From assembly GCF_003143515.1 (NCBI RefSeq), contig NZ_CP029343.1:1860001-1924000 (forward strand): a stretch of DNA of 64,000 bases, read 5' to 3'. Both the position numbers and the translations under genes were made by a program. This document shows, one piece after another, positions 43,002 through 51,982 of the stretch (position 1 is its first letter; every line of letters begins with the position of its first letter). Under the pieces are notes generated by a model, which searched no databases, had not been told where the DNA came from, and saw nothing but the letters and a program-made list of their open reading frames with translations. The DNA is from Massilia oculi (GTDB lineage Bacteria; Pseudomonadota; Gammaproteobacteria; Burkholderiales; Burkholderiaceae_D).

Positions 43002-43027
43002 CATTCCGGGCGATCCTGCCCGGAATG
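43002..43027 (+). terminator. Hairpin after the chemoreceptor
   Basis: CATTCCGGGC and GCCCGGAATG form a perfect 10-bp stem around GATCCT, 36 bp after the chemoreceptor stop and 140 bp before pilB. No T-run follows; likely a transcript end that separates the two operons. Confidence 0.55.
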
Positions 43028-43167
43028 CCAATTCGTCCACGTGGTATGGACGCATCTGAGCAGCACCAAATCCTTTACAAATTTAGTGCCTGTAGGCATG
43101 ATCCGATGATCCGCCGGCCCGCCCGGCGCCCTTGTCGCTTCCCTTGAGGTTCCCACACACGGCGCAT

Positions 43168-44895
43168 ATGGCAGCAGTCCTCCCCAACACGACCACCGGT
43201 ACGCAACTGTCGGGCCTGGCGCGCGCGCTGGTACAGGCCAATCGCCTGAGCGCCGCGCAGGCGGACATGCTGCACAAGAAGGCGGTCCAGGAGAAGACCG
43301 CCTTCATCGACGCCGTGCTCGCCAGCGGCGCGATCGAGCCGCGCGCGCTGGCCGCCTTCTGCGCCGAGACCTTCGGCTATCCGCTGCTCGACCTGTCGGC
43401 CTTCGCGCCGGAATTCCTGCCCACCAGCGCCATCGACGCCAGGCTGATGCAGGCCCAGCGCGTGATCGCGCTGGCCAAGCGCGGCAACAAGCTGTCGGTC
43501 GCGCTGTCCGACCCGACCAATACCCAGGCCCTGGACCAGATCAAGTTCCAGAGCGAGGCGACGGTCGAGCCGGTGATCGTGCCGCACGATGCGCTGCTGA
43601 CCCTGCTGGCCGCGATCGCCAAGGGCGCCGAACAGGATCTGAGCGAGCTGGCCGGCGACGACGCCGAGATCGAATTCGCCGAGGAAGACCAGCAGTCGGC
43701 CACGAACCCGGAAGCCGCCAGCGACGTCGAGGACGCGCCCATCGTGCGCTTCCTGAACAAGATCCTGATGGACGCGGTACAGATGGGCGCGTCGGACATC
43801 CACTTCGAGCCCTACGAAAAGTATTACCGGATCCGCCTGCGGGTCGACGGCGTGCTGCGCGACCATGCGATGCCGCCGCTCTCGATCCGCGAAAAACTGG
43901 TCTCGCGCATCAAGGTGCTGGCGCGGCTGGACATCGCCGAAAAGCGCGTGCCGCAGGACGGCCGCATGCGGCTGATCCTGTCGGCCACGCGCACCATCGA
44001 TTTCCGTGTCAGCACCCTGCCCACGCTGTTCGGCGAAAAAACGGTGATGCGTATCCTGGACGCGACCCAGGCGCAAATGGGCATCGACGCGCTCGGCTAC
44101 GACCCGGACCAGAAGGCGCTGCTGCTGGACGCGATCACCCGTCCCTACGGCATGGTGCTGGTGACGGGCCCGACCGGTTCGGGCAAGACGGTGTCGCTGT
44201 ACAGCTGCCTGAATCTGCTGAACAAGCCAGGGATCAATATTTCGACCGCGGAAGACCCTGCCGAGATCAACCTGCCGGGCGTGAACCAGGTCAACGTCAA
44301 CGAAAAGGCCGGCCTGACCTTCCCGGTGGCGCTGAAATCCTTCCTGCGCCAGGATCCCGACATCATCATGGTGGGCGAGATCCGCGACCTGGAAACGGCC
44401 GACATCGCGATCAAGGCCGCCCAGACCGGCCACATGGTGTTCTCGACCCTGCACACCAACGATGCGCCGTCGACCCTGACGCGCCTGATGAACATGGGCG
44501 TGGCGCCCTTCAATATCGCCTCGTCGGTGATCCTGATCACGGCCCAGCGCCTGGCGCGCCGCCTGTGCGGCTGCAAGCAGCCGCTCGAGATCAGCCGCGA
44601 GGCCCTGCTGGCCGCCGGCTACCGCGACAGCGACCTGGACGGCGACTGGCGGCCCTATGGCCCGATCGGCTGCGACCGCTGCCTGGGTTCGGGCTACAAG
44701 GGGCGCGTCGGCATCTACCAGATCATGCCGATCTCCCCCAGTATCGAGGCGCTGATCCTGGCCAACGGCAATTCCATGGAGATCGCGGCACAGGCCGAGA
44801 AGGAAGGCGTCAACTCCTTGCGCCGCTCGGGCCTGCTGAAAGTGAAACAGGGGCTGACCAGCCTGGAAGAAGTGCTTGGCTGCACCAACGAATAA
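43168..44895 (+). CDS. pilB: Type IV pilus assembly ATPase PilB
   Basis: A 575-residue secretion ATPase that drives pilus extension. N-terminal helical MshEN-type domain (about 20-160), then the ATPase core with GPTGSGKTVSLYS (Walker A), the Asp box, DIIMVGEIRDLET (Walker B) and the His box (STLHTND), and a C-terminal cysteine-bearing region (CGCKQP and CDRCLGSGYKGR) that binds zinc in PilB. ATG 43168 is preferred to a TTG 12 codons upstream. A cytoplasmic protein docked at the inner membrane with PilC. First of a pilB-pilC pair; pilD, normally next, is 13 kb further on. Confidence 0.96.
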   Translation: MAAVLPNTTTGTQLSGLARALVQANRLSAAQADMLHKKAVQEKTAFIDAVLASGAIEPRALAAFCAETFGYPLLDLSAFAPEFLPTSAIDARLMQAQRVIALAKRGNKLSVALSDPTNTQALDQIKFQSEATVEPVIVPHDALLTLLAAIAKGAEQDLSELAGDDAEIEFAEEDQQSATNPEAASDVEDAPIVRFLNKILMDAVQMGASDIHFEPYEKYYRIRLRVDGVLRDHAMPPLSIREKLVSRIKVLARLDIAEKRVPQDGRMRLILSATRTIDFRVSTLPTLFGEKTVMRILDATQAQMGIDALGYDPDQKALLLDAITRPYGMVLVTGPTGSGKTVSLYSCLNLLNKPGINISTAEDPAEINLPGVNQVNVNEKAGLTFPVALKSFLRQDPDIIMVGEIRDLETADIAIKAAQTGHMVFSTLHTNDAPSTLTRLMNMGVAPFNIASSVILITAQRLARRLCGCKQPLEISREALLAAGYRDSDLDGDWRPYGPIGCDRCLGSGYKGRVGIYQIMPISPSIEALILANGNSMEIAAQAEKEGVNSLRRSGLLKVKQGLTSLEEVLGCTNE

Positions 44896-44916
44896 GACCG
44901 GACAGGAACACGAACA

Positions 44917-46149
44917 ATGGCAACATCCCCCCAACCCAAGAGCCGTGGCGTGCAGGTCAAGGAGAACGTTTACGCCTGGGAAGGCAAGGACAAGACCGGC
45001 CGCGTCGTGCGCGGCGAAGTGCGCGCCGGCGGAGAAGCGATCGTCAACGTGACCCTGCGCCGCCAGGGCATCATGGTGACCAAGGTCAAGAAGAAGGTCT
45101 ACCGCAGCGGCAAGAAAATCACCGACAAGGACCTGACCATGTTCACGCGCCAGCTCGCGACCATGATGAAGGCCGGCGTGCCGCTGCTGCAATCGTTCGA
45201 CATCGTCGGCAAGGGCCACAGCAACCCGTCGATGGCCAAGCTGATCCAGGACCTGCGCAACGACGTCGAGACCGGCACCAGCCTGAACCGCGCCTTCCGC
45301 AAGTTCCCGCTGTACTTCGATCCGCTGTTCTGCAACCTGGTCGGCGCCGGCGAACAGGCCGGCATCCTGGAAGACCTGCTGACGCGCCTGGCGATCTACA
45401 AGGAAAAGACGCTGGCGCTCAAGGGCAAGATCAAGTCGGCCCTGACCTATCCGATCGCGATCCTGGCGGTGGCCCTGATCGTCACCGCCGTGATCATGAT
45501 CTGGGTGGTGCCGGCGTTCAAGCAGGTGTTCTCGAGCTTTGGCGCCGACCTGCCGACCCCGACCGTGGTGGTGATGGCGATCTCGGACTTCGTGGTGGAG
45601 TGGTGGTACATCATCTTCGGCTCGCTGTTCGCCGGGCTGTACCTGTTCTTCCAGGCCTGGCGCCGCTCGCTCAGGATGCAGCAGGTGATGGACCGCCTGC
45701 TGCTGCGCCTGCCGATCTTCGGCAGCGTGATCCGCAAGGCCACCATCGCGCGCTGGACGCGCACCCTGTCGACCATGTTCGCGGCCGGCGTGCCGCTGGT
45801 GGAAGCGCTCGACTCGGTCGGCGGGGCGTCGGGCAATGCGGTCTACCTGGAAGCCACGCGCAAGATCCAGAACGAGGTGAGCACCGGCACCAGCCTGACC
45901 GCCTCGATGCAGAATGCGGACGTGTTCCCGAACCTTGTGATCCAGATGGTGCAGATCGGCGAAGAGTCGGGGTCGCTCGATGCGATGCTGGGCAAGGTGG
46001 CGGATTTCTTCGAGGATGAGGTCGATGAGGCGGTGGCGGCGCTGTCGTCGCTGATGGAGCCGCTCATCATGGTCATTCTTGGGGTGTTGATTGGCGGGCT
46101 GGTGGTCGCGATGTATTTGCCGATCTTCAAGCTGGGCTCGGTGGTGTAA
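44917..46149 (+). CDS. pilC: Type IV pilus inner-membrane platform protein PilC
   Basis: A 410-residue GspF-type protein: two repeated cytoplasmic helical domains (MFTRQLATMMKAGVPLLQSF and RWTRTLSTMFAAGVPLVEAL at their starts), membrane helices after the first and at the C-terminus (LIMVILGVLIGGLVVAMYLPIF). It links PilB to the growing pilus. It begins 21 bp after pilB, which is normal. In related genomes pilD follows at once; here a minus-strand gene follows in convergent orientation, so the pilus operon is broken after pilC. Confidence 0.96.
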   Translation: MATSPQPKSRGVQVKENVYAWEGKDKTGRVVRGEVRAGGEAIVNVTLRRQGIMVTKVKKKVYRSGKKITDKDLTMFTRQLATMMKAGVPLLQSFDIVGKGHSNPSMAKLIQDLRNDVETGTSLNRAFRKFPLYFDPLFCNLVGAGEQAGILEDLLTRLAIYKEKTLALKGKIKSALTYPIAILAVALIVTAVIMIWVVPAFKQVFSSFGADLPTPTVVVMAISDFVVEWWYIIFGSLFAGLYLFFQAWRRSLRMQQVMDRLLLRLPIFGSVIRKATIARWTRTLSTMFAAGVPLVEALDSVGGASGNAVYLEATRKIQNEVSTGTSLTASMQNADVFPNLVIQMVQIGEESGSLDAMLGKVADFFEDEVDEAVAALSSLMEPLIMVILGVLIGGLVVAMYLPIFKLGSVV

Positions 46150-46227
46150 GCGCAGATCGGGGCGGGGCCATGACGATGTTCGTGGCCGGTAACGCGAAGG
46201 TCCCGACGTTTTGATGGCATCGACGGT

Positions 46228-47598
46228 TTATCTCAATGTAGTTCGAATGCCTCGGGCCGCCCACACCAGCATCGCGCGCAGCAGCATGCTGCCGGACGCC
46301 CACGGCCGCTGCCGATCCAGCCCGCGCCGTCCCATCCGCTGTGGCAGGAAGAACCGCCCGAACGCCGACAACCCACTCCCCCGCATGACCCAGAAACACG
46401 CTCCCGCATACGTCGTATCGAACCCATCCTCCGCCCGCAGCAGATACAGCGCCGTCCCCGAACACATCGCCACGTCGGCCTGCGCATCGCGCGCCAGCAG
46501 GCGCAGGCCGCGCAGATAAGACAACTCGAGTGTCTGGCGCAGATCGGGCAGCGCGAGCACCAGCGGCCGCAGCAGGCGCAAGCGTTCGAGCAGCCGCGGC
46601 AAGCCGTGCAAGCGCTCCCCCGCCCGCTCGCGATACCTGAGAAAAGCCTCTTTCAACTCCGCCACCGTCGCCGGCGCCGGACGCTGCAGCGGCTCGGGCC
46701 GGTCGCGCCAGCAGCGCATCCAGTGCGCCAGCGCCTGCTCGTGCCGGGCCGCGAGGCTGGCCGGGCTGTCGAATTCGAGGTCGACGCGCGCGCCCGGCTG
46801 CAGGAAGCGGATGATGCCGCGCTGCGCCTCCAGCCGCGGCGCCTCCAGCACGCCCAGCGGTGTGCGGCGGCCGTGGTTGAGCCAGGCATTGTCGACCCGG
46901 CTGAAGCGGGCAAAGGATGCGACCGGCACGATCAGCCGCGGCTTGAAGGTCTCGGCCTGCAGGGCAAGCCTCTCGATGCCCTGCTCGGCCGCCGCTTCGC
47001 GCCGGGCGAAGTCGTCGGGATTGCCGCACCAGGCCATGTCCGCGAAGCCCGTCAACAACACATCGACACGCACATTGGACTTGCGCAGGCGCCCGGCGGC
47101 GGCGTGGCAGGCGGCGGGGGCGGCGAGCGCGCGCTCGCCCAGGTGCAGCAGCGTGCGCCGGCCGCAGCGGACCAGGCACCAGGAGTCGCCCTCGCCGTTG
47201 GCAAACGCCGTCAGGCGCAGGTCGCGCGCCAAAGTGCGCGGCTGCCCCTCGGCGCACTCGGCCATGGCGAAGCGGTTGCGCCGCAGTTCGGCGTGCAGGC
47301 GCCAGTCGCGGCCTTGACGGTACAGGAAGGTGGCGATGCCGCGGAACTCGGCGCGAAAGCGGCGCAGGAAAGGCGCCGACAGGCGGTCGGGCTGGGCGCG
47401 CGAACACCAGACAAACACCGGCAAGCCGCTTGCATTCAGCTCGGCGATCAGCTTTGTGGTATTGGTGGAACGATCGAGCAGGCTCCAGGCATCGTTCAGC
47501 ACCGTGCCGTCCAGCCAGGGGTCGGCCAGCAGCAGCGCATGGTCGGTGCGCAGCAGGAAGCCGGCATGGTTCAGGAAAGTGAGGGTCGGGCTTGGCAT
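46228..47598 (-). CDS. MBL-fold protein with degenerate metal site
   Basis: A 456-residue protein. The first 250 residues fit the metallo-beta-lactamase fold: FLNHAGFLLRTDHALLLADPWLDGTV, a helix, then the place where active enzymes have HxHxDH, here read as WCSRAQPDRLSAPFL (about residues 64-78) with no His; later ILLTGFADMAW is present but the other metal His are also lacking. The C-terminal half is Arg/Leu-rich and helical, without a recognised domain. The fold resembles CMAH/UlaG-type relatives. A metal-dependent hydrolase function is unlikely. It converges on pilC and lies at one edge of the catabolic block. Confidence 0.6.
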   Translation of the reverse strand: MPSPTLTFLNHAGFLLRTDHALLLADPWLDGTVLNDAWSLLDRSTNTTKLIAELNASGLPVFVWCSRAQPDRLSAPFLRRFRAEFRGIATFLYRQGRDWRLHAELRRNRFAMAECAEGQPRTLARDLRLTAFANGEGDSWCLVRCGRRTLLHLGERALAAPAACHAAAGRLRKSNVRVDVLLTGFADMAWCGNPDDFARREAAAEQGIERLALQAETFKPRLIVPVASFARFSRVDNAWLNHGRRTPLGVLEAPRLEAQRGIIRFLQPGARVDLEFDSPASLAARHEQALAHWMRCWRDRPEPLQRPAPATVAELKEAFLRYRERAGERLHGLPRLLERLRLLRPLVLALPDLRQTLELSYLRGLRLLARDAQADVAMCSGTALYLLRAEDGFDTTYAGACFWVMRGSGLSAFGRFFLPQRMGRRGLDRQRPWASGSMLLRAMLVWAARGIRTTLR

Positions 47599-47695
47599 GG
47601 CGGCATGGCGGAGGTAGGCTCGGCGTCAGCCTAGTCCCCTGCCATGCGCCATCCATGAGGCACCGCAATCGTGCTGCGATGCCATCCAGGCAGGA

Positions 47696-49801
47696 TCAGA
47701 CCGGAATTGCCTCGAGCAAGAGCGCCTGCTCAAACCCGATCTTGAGCTTGTTGCTGGCCGCGCTCACTTCACCCAGGTCACGGTCTTCGACGTAATCGCG
47801 CACGCGGTAGCGGCCTTCCTTCAAGCCGCGCAGTTCGACCTGGCCCGACCACTCCTTCGCATAGAAGGCGAAGTACAACCTCCCATCCTTTTCGACCGCA
47901 TGGGTTTCCGGCTTGTCGAAGCCGATGTCATAGAGTTCCCCGCGATACTGGCCCTTGGGCAGCATCTTGTCCTTGTAGATGCCGATCCACTTGCGCCACT
48001 TCGCTTCCTTGACCGCCGTGAGCAGGTAGCTATCCTTCGGCTTCGGGTCTTCGGGCCAGGTGAACTTGGTCGAGACCACCGCGCCGATACCCACCGACGA
48101 GGCGAAATCGTCGCCGCCGTCGCTGAGCTCGACGTGGTCGCCGGCGTAGGCCGCGGTCGGCCCCATCAGGGCCTTCAGGGTCTTGCCCTTGTGCCGCACC
48201 TGCCACGAGGACAGCGGGTCGGACGACGGCGCCTGGTTCGTATAAGGCAGCGTATGGAAGGCATACGAGGTGCCGCAGGGGCAGAACTCGACCACCGCCT
48301 TCGGATTGATCTCGCGCGCGGTGTCGTACACCATCTTCCAGAAGTCCTGCAGCTTTTCGAAGGACTCTTCCGGACGCGCGTGATTGTGCGCCGGGTTGTG
48401 GCATGGCGCCACGCCGTTCAGGTGCTGGCCGTCGAGCTTCAGGCCCTCGTAGCCCCACTCGCCGATGATCTTGCGCACCAGCGCGCGGGTCTGTTCGATC
48501 ACCGGTTCATAGGCCGGGCACAGGGTCAGGGCGTTCCACCAGGTGACGAATTGCGGCGCGCCGTTCTCGTCCAGCAGCAGCTGGTCGGTGTGCTGGTGCA
48601 GCAGGTCGGTGCCCGGATCGGCCGCCAGCGGCGCCAGCCACAGCCGCGCCTTCAGGCCGGCGCCGCGGATGTCGTCCACCAGCTTCTTCATGTCCTCTTC
48701 GCCGCGCGCGAACTTCTTGCGGTCGATCTTCCAGTCGCCTTCGTTGGTTTGCCAGCCATCGTCCAGCACCGCCCATTCCAGGCCCAGTTCCTTGGCCTTG
48801 GCCAGGGTGCCGGTCATCAGGGGGATCGTGAAGTCGCGCTCATAGCCCCAGGCGCACCAGATCGGCTCGTACGATTCCTCGCCCGCCTGCGGCGCCGCCA
48901 GGCCACGCTCGGCCATCACCAGGCGGTAGCGGTCCAGGGCCGCGAAGTAGTCGCCCGTGTGGACGGTGCCGAAGGTGTCCAGGGTCGTCAGCTCCTGGCC
49001 CGGTTGCAGCACCACGGCTTGTTCGAACTCGATCGCCAGCGCGGCGCCGGCTTTCACCTGCTGCACCGGCAGCGCCACCAGGCGCGGCACGGTGTCGAGA
49101 TGGCCCACGGCGATGCCGTGCTCGGGCTGCCAGACGTCGGCCACCGGCGTGCCGCCGCCGTAGTCGGACGAGTTCATGCCCATGAAGTTGCGCTGCTCGA
49201 AGCCGTCCTTGAGCGGCTGCACCCAGTCGCGCCGGTCCGCGTGCGACGAACCGGAGAAGGTCCAGAAGCCGCGGCCGGGGGCGCGCCTGGCCGGCAGCAG
49301 CGTGTAGCCGCTGTTCGACCAGGCCTCGACCGGCAGCGCGGTCTGGCCATTGTTACGGTAGCTCACCCGCAGCACGGCCATGCCCGGATGGCGTTCGTAG
49401 AAGGTGACCAGCACGGTCTTTTCGACGCCCTCCTTCGACACGCCCGTCAGGCGATGGCGCACGCCCGCGCCGTGCGGCCCATCGACGCGGTCGACCGCCT
49501 GCGCGCCGAGCGCGAAGCTGTCGATCCAGCGCCCGCCCGTCACGCGCAGCCGTTCGCTGGCGTGAAAGCCCGTGACCGCGACCGTCGCCCCGCCCTTGCG
49601 CGCCAGCAGGCGGCTCTTCATCTGGCCGTCGAATTCGAGTCCCAGGGCGGCGTCGCCGATGCGCGCCACGTTTTTACCCGCTTCTTTGCCCTGAGGTGCG
49701 GCCACCGCCACGCCGGCGCCGGCGCCCATGCCGGTCGCCACGGCCGATCCGGCCAGCCACTGCAACAGGGTGCGGCGACGCTCGCTATGCACTTCGGTCA
49801 T
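47696..49801 (-). CDS. Tat-exported GH36/GH27-type alpha-galactosidase-like glycosidase
   Basis: A 701-residue clan GH-D enzyme with a twin-Arg signal (RRRTLLQWLAGSAVATGM). The TIM barrel begins near residue 320 (EPIWCAWGYERDF, LEWAVLDDGWQTNEGDWK). The likely nucleophile is Asp457 in EGLKLDGQ and the likely acid/base Asp528 in SSDPLSSW. A beta-sandwich N-terminal domain precedes it and a small C-terminal beta domain ends it. The GAGGAGACAAG ribosome binding site is close to the ATG. It follows a DeoR gene by 54 bp. Specificity could be alpha-galactoside or alpha-N-acetylgalactosaminide; the amino-sugar neighbours favour the latter. Confidence 0.85.
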   Translation of the reverse strand: MTEVHSERRRTLLQWLAGSAVATGMGAGAGVAVAAPQGKEAGKNVARIGDAALGLEFDGQMKSRLLARKGGATVAVTGFHASERLRVTGGRWIDSFALGAQAVDRVDGPHGAGVRHRLTGVSKEGVEKTVLVTFYERHPGMAVLRVSYRNNGQTALPVEAWSNSGYTLLPARRAPGRGFWTFSGSSHADRRDWVQPLKDGFEQRNFMGMNSSDYGGGTPVADVWQPEHGIAVGHLDTVPRLVALPVQQVKAGAALAIEFEQAVVLQPGQELTTLDTFGTVHTGDYFAALDRYRLVMAERGLAAPQAGEESYEPIWCAWGYERDFTIPLMTGTLAKAKELGLEWAVLDDGWQTNEGDWKIDRKKFARGEEDMKKLVDDIRGAGLKARLWLAPLAADPGTDLLHQHTDQLLLDENGAPQFVTWWNALTLCPAYEPVIEQTRALVRKIIGEWGYEGLKLDGQHLNGVAPCHNPAHNHARPEESFEKLQDFWKMVYDTAREINPKAVVEFCPCGTSYAFHTLPYTNQAPSSDPLSSWQVRHKGKTLKALMGPTAAYAGDHVELSDGGDDFASSVGIGAVVSTKFTWPEDPKPKDSYLLTAVKEAKWRKWIGIYKDKMLPKGQYRGELYDIGFDKPETHAVEKDGRLYFAFYAKEWSGQVELRGLKEGRYRVRDYVEDRDLGEVSAASNKLKIGFEQALLLEAIPV

Positions 49802-49855
49802 CTTGTCTCCTTGCTTGGTAGGACTACACAGCCGGCGCCGGCCGGCCGAGCCGCC

Positions 49856-50707
49856 CTACACCAGCACCACTTGCGCGCCGCGCGAGCGCAGCGCCTCGAC
49901 CATCTCCGCCGGCACCCCGGCATCGGTGATGATCTGGTCGATCTGTTCGATCGTCGCGATCATGGACAGACTGCGCCGTCCGATCTTCGACGAGTCGCCC
50001 ACCGCCACCACGCGGCGCGCGATGCCCAGCATGCGCGAATTCAGGCGCGCTTCGAGCAGGTGCGGCGTCATCACGCCGATCTCCGGATCCAGGCCGTCGA
50101 AGCCCAGGAACAGGATGTCGGCATGCAGGCCTTCCAGCCCCTGCTCGGCCTGCGGGCCGCCCAGCGAATACGAGCTGGGACGCAGTACGCCGCCGAGCAT
50201 GATCAGGGTCACGTGCGGCGCGCCGGCCAGCAGCACGGCGATGTTCAGCGCATTGGTGATCACGTTCACCGACTGCAGCTTCAGGCCGCGGATCTGCTTG
50301 GCGATTTCGGCGGTCGTCGTGCCCGAGTCGAGCACGATGGTCTGCCCTTCCCCGATCAGCTTGACCGCCTCTTCCGCGATGCGGACCTTCTCGGCGCGGT
50401 GCAGCGACTGCTTGACGCCGATCGGCAAGTCCTCGTCGGCGCGCTGGGCCAGGGCCCCGCCTCGGGTGCGCACCACCGCGCCGATCTCGGCCAGCACGTT
50501 CAGGTCGGCGCGCACCGTCACCAGCGAGATGCCGAACATCTCCGACAGCTCGGCCACCGTCACCCGACCGCGCTCGGCCACCATTTCGCGGATCTTGCGG
50601 CGCCGCTCCGCCACCAGCAGATCCTGGTCGGGCGTCGCTTCCGGGGGCTTGCCTTCGTTACCGTTCGAAACTTTCGCTTCTGTTTTTTTTGCCTGCTTCA
50701 TTTTCAT
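49856..50707 (-). CDS. DeoR-family repressor of the sugar locus
   Basis: A 283-residue regulator: a Lys-rich N-terminal extension (about 28 residues), a DeoR winged helix (RRRKIREMVAERGRVTVAELSEMFGISLVTVRADL) and a DeoRC sugar-phosphate sensor (IGEGQTIVLDSGTTTAEIAKQI, GVLRPSSYSLGG). It resembles AgaR/GlcR-like regulators. It is transcribed before the glycosidase gene. CTTTCG repeats lie in its own upstream region, within its start, and before the TonB receptor, so autoregulation and control of the operon are likely. An inducer such as an amino-sugar phosphate is inferred from the family. Confidence 0.88.
   Translation of the reverse strand: MKMKQAKKTEAKVSNGNEGKPPEATPDQDLLVAERRRKIREMVAERGRVTVAELSEMFGISLVTVRADLNVLAEIGAVVRTRGGALAQRADEDLPIGVKQSLHRAEKVRIAEEAVKLIGEGQTIVLDSGTTTAEIAKQIRGLKLQSVNVITNALNIAVLLAGAPHVTLIMLGGVLRPSSYSLGGPQAEQGLEGLHADILFLGFDGLDPEIGVMTPHLLEARLNSRMLGIARRVVAVGDSSKIGRRSLSMIATIEQIDQIITDAGVPAEMVEALRSRGAQVVLV
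50663..50681. promoter_or_regulatory. AACTTTCG/GTTCGAA repeat inside the start of the DeoR gene
   Basis: GTTCGAA at 50663-50669 followed by AACTTTCG at 50669-50676 repeats the words seen before the TonB receptor. It lies in the Lys-rich extension of the regulator's coding sequence, a possible intragenic operator. Confidence 0.4.
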
Positions 50708-50780
50708 CCATCCCGCGCGGTTCGCCGCCGCGGCTCCGTTATATACGTCATCGGTGCTTCATTAACGGATTGATGATACA

Positions 50781-50812
50781 GGATGAGAATGCGAGAAACG
50801 AAAGTTCAGACT
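50781..50812. promoter_or_regulatory. Likely DeoR operator between the two sugar operons
   Basis: On the minus strand the stretch reads AACTTTCGTTTCTCGCATTC, a run of TTTC words similar to the published AgaR consensus of TTTC repeats. AACTTTCG at 50806-50799 is the same octamer found before the TonB receptor. It sits in the 159-bp gap between the amidohydrolase stop and the regulator start. Confidence 0.5.
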
Positions 50813-50866
50813 ATTTTTTGATCCCCTTCTCACTTACGTAGGAAGCCCGGTATGTAGCCCGCATGC

Positions 50867-51955
50867 TCATGCTTTCCAGGCGCCGGCGAACACGCGTTCC
50901 GCGTTCAGGCGGAACAGCTTGTCGGCCACCGCCTTCGGCAGCGCGAGGCCGCGCACCACGCCGTCGAGGTCCGGCGTGGTGAGCTCGTCGTCGGTATTGA
51001 AGTAGCGCCAGTCGCGCCGCCATACGCCGTCCAGGTCGGACACGAAGTCGGCCTGGGTCTGCTGGGCCGACTGGGCCAGGTCGGAGCCGTACATCAGGCG
51101 GTCCTGATAGGTGATGAAGAACTGCCGCACCCGCTCGCGGTCGCGCTGCGACTGGTACTGGATCTGGCCGATGCGCGCCGCGATGTCCACATTGGCCGTC
51201 GGATTGCGGTCCAGGAAGCGCGCCAGCTCGTCCACGTTCCACTCCAGCGAGGCCATGTGCACGCCGACGAAGCGCAGGCGCGGATGGCTGGCCAGCAGGC
51301 GGTCGCGCGCGCCCATCTGGTCTTCGTAGCTCGGCATCTTCGGCTGCTTGTACATGTGGTATTGCGGGTGGTTCCTGAAGTATTCGCGGTCGTTCTTGGT
51401 CGTCATCTTCTCGAGCGGCAGCCAGCAGTTGTGCGGCTCGCCCTGGTGTCCGACCAGCAGCACGTCGCGCTCTTGAAACGCGTCGAACAGCGGCTTGATG
51501 CGCTCGTCGTCGACCATCACCAGCTTGCCCTGCGCATCGCGCTCCGACATGCCGATGTTCTTCCATACCTTGACGCCCACCGCGCCATCCTCCAGCGCCG
51601 CATCCAGCCGGTGCAGCGTCGCCGGGATCCAGGCCGGCTGCAACAGGTTGTCGGCGCTGAAGCTGGCGATCCAGCCGACCGTGGCCGGATGCTCGTGGTG
51701 CAGCTTGCTCGCCACGCGCTGCTGCTGCTCCAGCGCCGGGAACACCGGATAATCGACGTTGATCGTCAGCGCGCGGAAATTGGCCTTGCGCGCCAGCGCC
51801 AGGAACGGGCCCTGCTCGAGGCCGTGCAAGTGCAGGTGGGCGTCGATCTTGGGCACGCTCTCGTAATCCTGCATGGTGTAGCTGTCGGCGGCCAGCGCGC
51901 CGATCGGCGCTGCCATTGCGGCGAGGAGGATGGTGCAAAGAAGGCGGTTGCGCAT
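50867..51955 (-). CDS. Exported amidohydrolase (amidohydrolase 2 family)
   Basis: A 362-residue metal-dependent hydrolase with a signal peptide (residues 1-22, APIGALAAD). The fold's features are visible: KIDAHLHLHGL near the N-terminus, GVKVWKN, LVGHQGEPH, and a later GSDLAQSAQQTQADF with Asp. It is exported; its substrate is unknown. The ATG has AGGAGA seven bases upstream. It is last in the receptor-to-hydrolase operon (27 bp after the kinase). It is not of the NagA deacetylase family, so it does not obviously fill the missing deacetylase step. Confidence 0.85.
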   Translation of the reverse strand: MRNRLLCTILLAAMAAPIGALAADSYTMQDYESVPKIDAHLHLHGLEQGPFLALARKANFRALTINVDYPVFPALEQQQRVASKLHHEHPATVGWIASFSADNLLQPAWIPATLHRLDAALEDGAVGVKVWKNIGMSERDAQGKLVMVDDERIKPLFDAFQERDVLLVGHQGEPHNCWLPLEKMTTKNDREYFRNHPQYHMYKQPKMPSYEDQMGARDRLLASHPRLRFVGVHMASLEWNVDELARFLDRNPTANVDIAARIGQIQYQSQRDRERVRQFFITYQDRLMYGSDLAQSAQQTQADFVSDLDGVWRRDWRYFNTDDELTTPDLDGVVRGLALPKAVADKLFRLNAERVFAGAWKA

Positions 51956-51982
51956 GTCGTTCTCCTGTCTTACGTCTGTCGG

